Source: Steinernema hermaphroditum (Eukaryota > Nematoda > Chromadorea > Rhabditida > Steinernematidae). From it: a DNA stretch of 64,000 bases. The notes below the pieces were generated by a model. The model made no database searches. It saw nothing but the letters and a program-made list of their open reading frames with translations, and was not told where the DNA came from. The DNA is taken from the NCBI GenBank assembly GCA_030435675.1, contig CM059622.1, positions 10,230,001 through 10,294,000 of the forward strand. The letters run 5' to 3'. Made by a program: the position numbers and the translations under genes. Positions 10,610 through 21,208 of this stretch are shown piece after piece; positions within the stretch are counted from its first letter, which is position 1; the number at the start of each line of letters is the position of its first letter.

Positions 10610-10796
10610 TATACTTTTGATTGATATATGATTCCGTTTTATTTGTCTTTGATTTTAAATATAGTGATGATCTCCAGCTCATTTATTGAGACACGTATGA
10701 TCAAGAGGGGTTTCTTGATCCAACTGAAAAGCAACGTCTGGGTCTATATTACAGATTTTGCATAAAAAAGAAGTTACCTGGCAACTTAGAATTTAT

Positions 10797-10960
10797 GCGG
10801 GGAAGCGCGAACGCTGTCCCCTGACGCAAAAATTTAGCTGTTGGCCAACTCCAACTCGGAGCTGCCACACGGGTCAGCCGGGAGCGAAAGTGCAATGTCC
10901 CAGCCTCGCCAAGGATTCCCCACCTTTGTGATCGCGGGGAGACCCCAGCCAGGTAAGTTT
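10797..10960 (-). ncRNA. U1 spliceosomal snRNA, copy 1 (variant)
   Basis: The minus strand reads AAACUUACCUGG at its 5' end, the U1 segment that pairs with 5' splice sites. It continues through stem-loop I, the U1A loop (AUUGCAC, closed by a GC-rich stem), the long stem III, an Sm site (AAUUUUUG) and a terminal hairpin closed by a UUCG loop. The length of about 164 nt matches metazoan U1. It differs from the second copy (42989-43152) at five positions. Three lie in or next to the U1-70K loop, where this copy reads GAUCACAAAGG against the usual GAUCAYGAAGG; one is just after the Sm site. The 3' end is placed by length and may shift by a few bases. The RNA acts in the nucleus within the U1 snRNP. 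Confidence 0.93.
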
Positions 10961-11045
10961 ATGAAGCGCCCAGCGCTCACCACTCCATCCAGACGCGACT
11001 GTCTCGTTGCAACGGTGCGACGTGTCTGTGCCAGAGAAACCAGAG
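10961..11045 (-). promoter_or_regulatory. Proximal promoter (PSE-like) of U1 copy 1
   Basis: About 85 bases upstream of the RNA start are nearly the same as those upstream of the second U1 gene. Bases 10995-11025 (-35 to -65) are identical in both; the more distal sequence beyond 11050 is unrelated. A shared block at this distance is expected of the proximal sequence element read by SNAPc for RNA polymerase II snRNA genes. Confidence 0.75.
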
Positions 11046-11508
11046 AAATATTTCTCCTTTTTGAGCTACATCTCTGCTCGTCTGCGCTCTCTCGCACCGT
11101 AGCAGAGAGACGGTCGTCGATTGATGGGGTCGGTCGATGATGGGCAATATTCGAAATCATACTTCACAGGATCATTTCTGTAGTGTGTTTTCACCATCTC
11201 GCTTTCTTAGAAAGCCAACAAACCACCGTGATGACGAGATGTAACGTCGCCTCCGGAGCGGGAAGATCGACGTGTGGCCTTTGGGATGCGCGCCGTTGAT
11301 GACTGCGGAGAGCGCCTTCGGGTGTTCTCTTTGGGGGCGTCGTTTTCCGAACGGTCCATCATATAAATCCAATGAGGTGTGAAATGTTCACCAAGGTGAA
11401 TGAGAATACAATAAAACTTTATTGTTTACGGTATGTGCAAATAGACAGACAATACAAATCGAGGTGTTGAATCTTTCGATCTCCTCGAGGCAATTCTGTT
11501 GAGCTCAT
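11046..11508. other. Intergenic stretch between U1 copy 1 and the MATH/BTB-like gene
   Basis: I see no gene in these 463 bases. They should hold the 3' UTR of the minus-strand gene that ends at 11509 and any distal U1 promoter element. Confidence 0.35.
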
Positions 11509-13987
11509 TCAAATGGCGACCCGTTGAATCCGAAGCGTCTGTTCGCGGAAGCGCTTACACTCGTCGATGAGCTCGGCGAGATTCCGATCACTCATCGCGC
11601 GAATCCTTCCGTCCAGCTTCCTAGATGTTTCGACTGACACTCGGCCTCCACGACTCCCCTACCTGTACTCCTCGTCCTCCAGCAGCTTGTCGACGTCTTC
11701 CAACTCGGAGTGCCGGTCCACGAGCTCTGACATCGTCATCGACTTCATCACCGGCAAGTGGAAAACCATGGCGAGGAAGAGGAGGTCCAGAAGGAGGGAG
11801 GTGATGATGTCCTTCTTCTGAAACACAGCCACCTACTATACAGAAAGCGACCGAAACGCCCTACGGTCATGAGCTCCCCGCAGAGATAGCGTTCACAGGC
11901 CCTCTTCAGCACGGGCATCTCATTGAGTTCGGCGTCGATGAGGAAGTCGGCGAAGTCCTCGACGTACTCCATCTCTGGCAGGGCCACACGGTTGAAGTAC
12001 ATGTTGGCGAGCGCGTCGTGCATCTCGGCCTTTCCCTCGTCCGAACACTCGAACGTGTTCTCGTCGTCTTCGAACTCCTCCTCGTCTTCCTCTTCGTCAT
12101 CCTCTTCCGCTTCGTCGTCACCTTCGACGCCTTCAGAGCTCTCGTCGCAGCATCCGCACTCCTCGGGCACTATGGACGCCCTTCGCTCGCAAGATTCACA
12201 GCACGCCACGAGGAGCTTCTTGAAGAGGTGCGCGGGTTCTTCTCTGTAGCTGACGTCCCTTTCTTCCGATTTGTTTCTAAAGCATTTTGAGTGTTAGGGG
12301 AGGCTGATTCAACTACTTCTTGATTTTCGCCTTTTTCAAATCAAAATAAAGACCTACTCATCATCGGGGTCCTCAGTGGCGGGTCGAGCCGCCTCCTCTT
12401 CCTCTTCGTGGGCTCGGCGTTCCCTCTCCCGCTCCATGACTCTGTTGAAGGCCTCTTCGAAGTCAAACTTCTTCCTTCCGCTCGCGTCGTGGGTGCTCGA
12501 GGAACTCCTTTTCCTGCAAAAGCTAGAAGAACCGTAGCCGTCCCGGCGAAGAAGGGCTGCCCACCTCACGGAACGCTTCGACTTCTTCTTCCACACCTTG
12601 CTGCTGGCCCTCGCGCGGTAATTAGCCGTCAGAAAGGAGTGGAAGGGGGTCGGGGAGACGGCGTTCAAGTAGGTGTCCGGCCGGAAGAGGTTCGCGTCCA
12701 TCTCCACGAGCAGAGAGAGGCGAATCACCCTCCCGATGTTCGCCTTGATGTAGTCGGACAGGTGGCCCCGGTCGGACTGGGTCAGTTCGCACTCACGGCC
12801 TCTCTGCATGCGGAACGTCTTCCCTAAAGCGCCGCGATCCTGCACAGAAGAGGGCCTCAGGCACATACGCTCCATGGTCACTAGTTTCCCGGAGTCGTCG
12901 CTGAGCGAACCGCCTGTGATGCCGATCGCCGCCTTGACGTCTACCGTACTCACGGGACCATCCAGGAAGTACATCGAGATGGCGACGTACTCGTCGCGAC
13001 CCGTCAGATCGCCGCTCTCCCCCTCGTCGTCCTCCGAGTTTTCCTGCAAGAGAATCAGATAATTTCACAGTCCACCTAGTTCGCTTGGAGTTCTGTTTTG
13101 CTCTTTCCTTTGTTCCTACCGTATCCATTCTGCTTAGAAAGTTCCGAAACTGATATAACTGCTCTCATCGAGCATGCTCTCTCAACAGAACGATTTCCAT
13201 GGTTTTTATCTAATTCGTAGCCGATCTTCGACCGAAATGGCGACGTAGAACACACTTCATCCGAACCCCCTAGGCTCCTTACTCGACTTCAGGTTACTCG
13301 AATGCGACTTATATTGTTGTTGTGAACAAGGTCGCCAAGTTGTGCCGTCATTAGCGAACACCATGAAAACATGCCATAAAACAAGCAGAAAACAAGGCTT
13401 GAAGCTCTCGATGGAATCGGGAGGTCTAGACGCAATTCAAATGGCTAATTTCCCTAGAAGATTGGACCTTTGTTCCTACAGTACCCCAGAGAGGTAAGTA
13501 ATGCGGAAGTGGCTTTCTCGTAAATAGCTCCATTTTGTCGGTCCGCATGGATTACAGCGTGCTCTCCGCTTGAAATAACAATCAACTTTGCGACGCGACC
13601 TCGACAGCTGGCGCCACTTCGATCTCTGGCGCCGCTCCATGCATCCTTCTGGCGCATAAAACGTTTTTTTTTTTGGCCTTGGAACCGGTTCATGGCTCCG
13701 ACAAATCATCATTCGAAGTGCTAATAAACTGCCGAGGTGATCTTCGATCACCGACGGAAACGATATTTTCCGGAGGAACTCACCAGATTGGCGCTGCCAT
13801 GCATCTTGAGGGTCCATTGGAAGGCGACGTGGTCGTGGAGGGTGGCGAACTTCGGGGAGATGTGCAGGATGATGGCCTCGGCGGGGTTCACCATCCGCAT
13901 TTGCACCCTCACGGGCCATACGTAACGGAATCCGATGCGCTCGACGGCGACGGAGGGGGGCGTCGGCGGAAGGCCGGCAGAAGTCAT
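11509..13987 (-). CDS. MATH-like plus BTB-like domain protein, paralogue A (acidic insert)
   Basis: This is a paralogue of the gene at 29111-31426. The model has exons 13987-13784, 13043-12565, 12513-12358, 12276-11865, 11817-11663 and 11620-11509; the first intron is 740 bases, the rest 42-81. The product is 505 residues. Near the N-terminus F-R-Y-V-W-P-V-R-V starts a beta-rich region (to about 170) that lines up with paralogue B and has the look of a MATH/TRAF sandwich. A basic, then Glu/Arg-rich linker follows (about 200-285). The BTB-like part begins with R-E-E-P-A-H-L-F-K-K-L-L (where B has A-I-H-R-K-V-F-L) and ends in L-K-R-A-C-E-R-Y-L-C, the C-terminal BTB pattern. Between them lies a run of about 30 acidic residues. 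MATH-BTB proteins serve as CUL3 substrate adaptors; that role is inference here. The ATG follows a GTTCCAG acceptor by 13 bases. Confidence 0.75.
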
Positions 13988-16900
13988 CGGTCGCTCGATT
14001 CTGGAACATATGGGGCCTCGAGGAAGGGTTTGTAGGGGGCGGGTGGAAGGACGCGACGGGAAAGAGGACGTCCGGCTAAGGAGAGGGTCACGCCGAAACG
14101 GGATTAGAGGGCGACGGAAGTGCTCTGGCCCGATAGGAGGGGGCCAGGTGAGGGAGTAGAAGAAGGTGGAGGAAATCGATGGTTTGGGCGAAATCGGGCG
14201 GAATGGATTCTGCAGAGAGACGACGCCGGAAAGGAGTTTCTGAGGGAAGGGGGAAATTAGGGAAAACAAATAGGTTTAGGAGTGTTTTCCTCGAATAATT
14301 AGGGTTCAGGGGATGTTTTTCTCGAAAGCAGGCATGACGCAGGAGACGCTCGGGTGCACGCGTAGAAATTAGACAAGGAAGGAGAGTATTCTGGAGTCTT
14401 TCCTTGGACAAATGTGTCGACAGAAGATGTTTCACGAACAGAACAATGGCGCCGCTATCTCTTTGCAGGAAAGAATCACCATCAGAGTCACACTGCAGAG
14501 GTGACTGTGACTCAGTGGATGCGCCAAAGCACGCGTGTGATCGAACAGATCGAATGAGAATCGGCATCGCGGCTATACAAGGCGCCAGGGAATGGACGTT
14601 CTGCTAAAGAACGGAGCCGTTCCCATCAGCGATGCAGACGCGATGCACCGTGAGTCACCCCCGATCGCCGTCCGATCGGAGTCGCCGACGGTCATCGACC
14701 ACACGAGCCCGTTCTCTGCTCTCCTCGGCCGAGTCCGCAGGGAGTGCGTTCTTTGATGGGCTATCCTCCGAGCAGAAAATAGGACCGTTTTAGGGAGATT
14801 AAAAGTTGGGAAGTCCTCCTCGAGAGGATGCACGAAAACAGAGCGGGATCAGGGGAAATCCGAAAGGGCGCGAGCACAACATGGTCTTTGTGCTGTGGTG
14901 AGGCGCCTAGAGTAGGTCCGAGAATAATTAATGGCGCATCGGCCGGCCAAAACGTCACAAGAGCAAACACCGGAGGATCCGCAGCAGCAGTGGACTCAGC
15001 GGGGCCAGGTGCGTAAACATCGTAAAGATAAAAGGTTTAAATTTAGAACATTTTGGTTGGAAAAGTCTAAAATTTCTGACGACGTGGAAGGAGTGCAGAA
15101 ATCCCACTTTACAGTATTATGTAAGTACTGGAAGATCTGCCCTTGTGTCAAAAAACGGAATAAAACAATACAGAACCGTGTGCTCTTTGCTCCTTCATGA
15201 TTTTCAAACAAGCCTTCAAAACATAACTAAATTACTAGGTCTCTAATTATTCGAATATTTCTCGGAAACCCTTTGATTTGCGGCGATGCGGCACTCCATC
15301 TTTGGCTCTATGTGAATCTTCGACACTACGTGGTGGGTGCGGAAAGCGAAGAGAAAGGGAAAGCCGCTGACCTGAATACGGTACTATACACGTTGAATAC
15401 AGAGAACGCGTGCTCTTAGTCGAGATCAATTCTAGAGCGCAGAGGGTGCCGTCAGGTTACCATAAACTCAATCAAGGGGCCCATTACCAAATCTCAATCT
15501 ACAGTCCCTCTAAATGAGCATTCATGAGACAAAGCAGAAAGTAGTTCTGGATCAGAGAGGGATTACTGCGCGAGTAAATACAGTAATGCAACAATAACAC
15601 ACCAAAGAACGCCCAGAGATCTGCGTAAATCCTTCGGAATCTCTCCGACCGCAGGTACCTCAACTCAAGCTTCAAAAGCGCCACGAGTAATCCCCGAAGC
15701 CCGCTTCGAGGCCCATAGGAGAGCTCAAAACACGGCGATCGAAGCTCTACGAGGGGACAAACAACAGCCGGCGGAGTGACTCTTCCAGTGAAACAGTTGT
15801 CTTTCGGAGGGAAAACGGATCGAACGGGCAAAAACGGGAAATTAAGCGGAGATGAAAGGTTAAATGAAGAGTGGAGGGTGCACGCCTGGGCGGCGGACGA
15901 TCGATGCTAATGAGGGGGCCAAGTAGGCGAGGGTCGCGGAGGGTCGAGAGCGACGGCGACGGGCGAAAGTGACTACAAAAGCGGAGAGAACAGCATTTAT
16001 AATTACCGCAGACTCGACGGCGTCGACGCTGACGTCAGCTTCGAGGGATCCGGAGGGAGAACTTCTTGTGGGGGAGGGGCTTCCGACGGGAACACGTGGT
16101 GGGAGAGGGAGAGGATCGACACACTTCTAGAAGGGGCCTTTGGAATCCGAAATGAGCTGATCTGTCGATTCCGACGGAAAAAGGCGAGCGGACCGGTTGG
16201 CGAAGCCTGCACTCTAGGGATAATTTGCATTTTAAGGGATCAAACATCGTCGTCCGACGATAGATCAATCGTGGGAAAAGGCATTGAAGTTAATTCGAAT
16301 TCGACGACTATAAAGCGTTGCGTCTACTTGTAGTGCGTCCTCGTTAGCACTACAAACGGCACTCAAATCTCATCGCAAATCTCAAAGACATCTGTAGATC
16401 AAAAAGTGGCACTCTTCAAGGCCGATACTTCTGATAATTCGGATTCTCAAAAGCACTACAAGATGAAGTAGTGATAAGTATCGATTTCTGCGAAGGACGT
16501 TTTATCGATGACTTTGTTGAATTTTCACAAAACCTCCCGTTCCATTCCATCGTCTGTCCTATACAGTATCATTGACATGTCACATTTGCATAGCCTGGAA
16601 CATTCCGTGGTTTTCCTCTTCTCGGGCCTTCAAAACAAATGCGTCGCTTCTGCTATCAGGTTTCTATCAAAAATAGGCGTCATAATCCATAAAAGATAAT
16701 ACACCCGCCAGCAGGCCTGCACGCCGGAATGACGCAGATCTCAGCGAGCGCCTTAATCTGATGACGTTCGGCGGATTGCGCGAATTCTCATCACAAAACA
16801 CGAAGTGAATCACGGCCGATCTCTGCGAACGAACAAAGAGTTGTAAAAGTAGACCCTGAGCGAGATCTCGAAGCGAAGAAGGCAAAGAAAGGGCCGTCGT

Positions 16901-19900
16901 TATGACGCTTTGATTTACTGACACGGGATAAGCAGGCTAGAAACACGCATGGGGAGGAGGAAAGGAGGATGAGGAAGTAGGAGAAGAGATGACGCGGAGG
17001 ATATGAGGCGGGAATGTCTCTGAGGAGAACAGAGACCATAAGTTGCGACGACTTATTTCTCATCAATGGTCAGCTTTAGAATCGCTCGAAGTGAATTTGC
17101 ACTGAACTTGTCTGGTCGAACTGATCTAAAAGGCCTATCCTTCTCTGGTCCGGCCCCAGTTGGCCAAGTTTCTCCTTATTTCCTTTTCCTACAGCAAAAT
17201 TAAACTTGACCAACAATGCACTAGTTGCTTGGCAATTCAAAGTATTCATCGGTTTCATTTTCGTATCTCACACTCAAGTACGCCATGAGATGCCTGGTTT
17301 TCCCTAGCCTGAAGAAGGTAATCACTGTCGCCCGAGTGCACTACGAGTTGAGAAAATCGTCTGATTCATAATTTAATATTCATGTTCCAGACGCGGACAA
17401 AGCGGCCACAACAAAGACGTTGTCTCCCCAGAAAACGAGCATCCACCTCGAGATCAAAGGCTGCGTGAGATCCTGCCTGGGACTCGGTAGAGAATAATGG
17501 GAGATGACGCATGTGACGGCGACAGAATAATAGAATGAAAGAAAATGTGATATCGAGCGCCGAGGAAAACAGAAAAACAAACACTTGTGTGCAGATGGAA
17601 GGAATTAAAGGAATTCACATTCTTTGGCCGGTCAGCTCATATCTTCTCGAAACAGAAGTTGGACTTTCAAGTTGAAAGAAAAGGCGCGGTTGAAATGAGT
17701 ACAAAGGGCAATTGCGCACTTATTATCTTGTCTAATCAACGGTTTTCCCATTGAGTTAAGACTTTCAACGGAATCCACAAAGACGTTGAGTCCAATTCTG
17801 GAGTCCTTAGAACTGATCTCTCGTGTGGGTGCAAGTGAGGCTTCGCTCCAGACACCCTCTATCGAGGATCGAGACACCCTACATAAGCGGGCTTCCTATA
17901 ATCCGGCTAGAAGTTTGGAGGTGTTTCCGCTTGGAAGCAGAGAGGATCACCAAAGGAAAAGCGCCAGATCTTGGCGGATTCCTCGAACGTGGCCACTGTT
18001 ATTTCCGCAAACTTTGGAGACAAAGGAAAAGAAGCGAAAACAAAGTTTTTCTTTGGATCCGTAGCATCTAGCCTTGAGTGAATGGTTTGAGAAAGGCCGT
18101 CAAAAGCAATTAGAAAAAGAGACCAGATTGTGGTCTTTCTTTGCACAGCAGCTGTTTTGTCGTCACCTCGCCAGAATCCGAGAGAAAGTGAGTAATTTCT
18201 TCCATCTCGGGAGCAAAGACTGCGCAATCCACAGGACCCAGTCCCGAGCACAGTGAATCATGACGCCTATGGCGATAAACAGCAACAAAACAAAGTGTCC
18301 AGCTACATATACTAAAACATATATGTTAAGCAGAACGTGCCTTTCAGATTACACAGAAAGTGTGGAAGTACGGCTGCTTTTAGTTTCTCCAAATCCAAAT
18401 CCCATTAGAAGTCGGGAGGGGAGAAGAACGGAGACCATTTGACGGTTATGTTTCTCGATCGTCTTCCTTCTTCATGGAGGACCAAAACGTCCGATTCGAA
18501 GAATTGGGTCTGCAGGGAAATGAGCTGTTTTCTATGCGTTTTTGCGTATTAGAATTCAGCGGGCAGAGAAAGGGCAAATTTGTGAAGAGATCGCAAACAG
18601 CTCGTGATCCGAAAAGACGCACTTTGCCGCCAAAAGCGATGCATTATTCATGTGCCGACGGGATTTCATAATTAGACTCTCAAATCAGAAAAGAGAAATA
18701 CGATACGGATAGGTCGCTTTGCAAAGACTTTTCGAAGTTTTGAGAGACGCCACCGAAGCTCTAGAAGTCCAGCTCTGTCTTTCCTACCCCTTTTGGTCCC
18801 TTCTGAGTGCACCCCTGCGATGGCTGCTGCCGTTAACTCAGAGATTTTTGAGAAGAGTTGACCGGTCGTCCTCTGCAAGACACTTTATTGTTTTGTTATC
18901 GCCTCCAATTAGTGACTGTGACCGAACGATCCGAGTGTGGTGTGACCGGTAGGCGTGTACGCCTGTCCGCAAACGTGTTCGTTTGATCTGTTGGGTACAC
19001 TAGCTAAATGTTCTGTAGTGGTGGCACCACATGTCCAAAAAGAGCAGAGAGCTGATCTTGAGAAGCCCATGAATAAGTTACGGATATCGATCTCCGTAAG
19101 TGATGTAGTGGAGCCAAACGAGGTTATGACACTGACAAATTGTCCTTTTCCGAAAATCACATTTTGTGCGTCACACGGGGAATTGGATTAGCTCTGGTCA
19201 CGCTGTGGTCCTTCGGGTACGGCAAAAAGACGAACTCCATAAGAAGACTAATCTTTTGGGAAGAGCGTTGGGAAGAACATTTCCCAATCAGCCAAAGAGG
19301 CAAAACTCTCTCGAGATGTTGAAGGCGTTGCTTTATGTACAAAAACACTGCGATGAGACAAAAAAAAGGTGAGGCCGAGGACCCTTACTGTGCCCCAAGA
19401 AGGAGAGGCGAACCACGAGGAGACTACTGTACGCTGGAAGCAAAAAAAACTCCAATTTTGTTGGATCAATTGAGCTTTTTAAGTCTACTTATAAAAATTC
19501 AAAGTGCCCTGTGTAGAAGAAGCAGTAGCAGAAGTATTCAGCAGTCCATGTTTCTGAAACGTTTCAAAAAGGGACTTACTGAGGGTTTGCGAATCGTCCG
19601 TCGCCGTTTCCTTCACTGTCAGAAAGCCCTTTCAAGTCCGAAACTTTTGATTTTGTTAGTGGTCCAAGCAAATGCAAGAATGTTTTCTTAAATTAGCTTC
19701 ATTCTCTATAAACCTTTTATATCATTGGATCGTATACATGCACTTGAAGTCCTATTTTTCCGGAAAACAAAAAGTCCGAATGCAATTTTAGGAATCTAAT
19801 GTTATTCGACAAAGTACGGAGGCGATCGAAGTCACCGGATCCGTAGATGAAACACCGCTTCTTGTCAAGAATGTGTACCTTGATGTCCTTTCCGCGAACC

Positions 19901-20740
19901 AAACAAGGCCGTTCTTCGGTCTCTGCTTTGTCCGAACGGTTGATTCAAAGGCGTCCAAACAGTGGCTAACGTCCTTTTTATCACCTTCTCTATTTTAGGA
20001 CTGCTCGCTCTGTCGCCGTTGGTCCCTCTCTGCATTCCAGTCGCTCTGCTCCACAGACGTCGACGCGTGTGTTCGGAAGGTGACGGCGACAGACAACGGA
20101 TCGGGGTTTATTTTGGGCTTCCAGGAAGCGCATTGGACGACGCTGCTTTCTGTTTTGGGAGCAGAGACACTCTGCCGTGCACTAATAATAGCCGAGCACT
20201 ACTCATCAGTGTTTTGACGCCGATCTCTGAGAGGAACCGAGAGATGCCACAACCCAGGTTCGCACTACTCAGCAGTTCTCAACGGTGGTCTCACCATATG
20301 ATCATCCATGCTACAGTATAGCCAAAAACAATACGATAGTAGCCCCTTCTTAAACTCCAGAATTTGACATTCACCAAAGAGTTCGCTCTGCGTACTCGAG
20401 ATGAAACGGCTAATGATGTCACCTGCCGCCCTCTGGATAGAGATCGCAGTTTTGTTTGCCCTCGAACAGACGGTCTCCGGCTTATCAAAAGAGTCGACGT
20501 ATGGAGGCCAAGAAAGCACATGCGTCTCCGATTAAAATAGCCCAGTCGACCTCGTACTCTGCGTTGTTTGCCGAAGGAAGAAGATAAAGTGCTCAGCAGG
20601 TGACTGAAAATATCACCGTTTCGTGCAAGAAATGCACAATGTGATCCAGCAGGGCCCTAATACGGCCCTAATAAGTCCCTTATACGTAGAGCAATGAACG
20701 TTAAGACACAAAAGCATTTGAAACTTTTTCTGAAAACACA

Positions 20741-20760
20741 TTTAGTTTAGTTTAGTTTAG
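20741..20760. repeat. Short TTTAG tandem repeat
   Basis: Four perfect TTTAG units stand in a row, with one further diverged unit just after. This is a minor microsatellite and differs from the nematode telomere repeat TTAGGC. Confidence 0.7.
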
Positions 20761-20983
20761 AATGTTTAGTAAAATCAAAACGCAAGGAAGAGTTTATCAA
20801 AGTCAAGTGTGCAACCTCGGTTTCTACACGTTCCCCCACCTCTAGCTCCACGGAATTCGGGAGACGAAGTGGCACCACCCTCACTTCGACTCCACAAACA
20901 CCTCTTTTCATCTCAAACACACTTCAGCACTTGAGAAAGAGAGGATGTGTAGTGCTAAAGAAAGACACTTTGGATTCTCCTTT

Positions 20984-21208
20984 AGATCATGTAATCCCCA
21001 CTCGAGAGCTAATAAGTATAATGACGTCGACCCCGTTAGCATCCTGTTAGTGGTGTTCGAGGAGGACGAAAAGTTATCCGAAGAGCGTTTCGAGGACTTC
21101 TTGTGGACGACGTGCGAACTCGATCCCCTCGTGTTCGAGGCACATGTCAACAGCCCGAAGTGCAACCCTGAATCGAAAGGACGCCCGTTTTTTTTTGTCA
21201 AACTCTGA
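20984..21208 (+). other. Possible short coding segment, unsupported
   Basis: An open frame of about 75 codons reads an acidic, protein-like sequence (F-E-E-D-E-K-L-S-E-E-R-F-E-D-F). It has no convincing start, splice partner or family match. The opposite strand is also open over the same bases. It is listed because its composition stands out from the surrounding non-coding sequence. Confidence 0.15.

Noticed and set aside
10841..11140. 99-codon plus frame, nearly repeated as a frame at 43033-43506
   Set aside because: Both are antisense readings of the U1 snRNA genes and their promoters; the similarity comes from the RNA genes, not from a protein family.
12408..12827. 139-codon plus frame
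   Set aside because: Antisense to exons of the MATH/BTB-like paralogue A.
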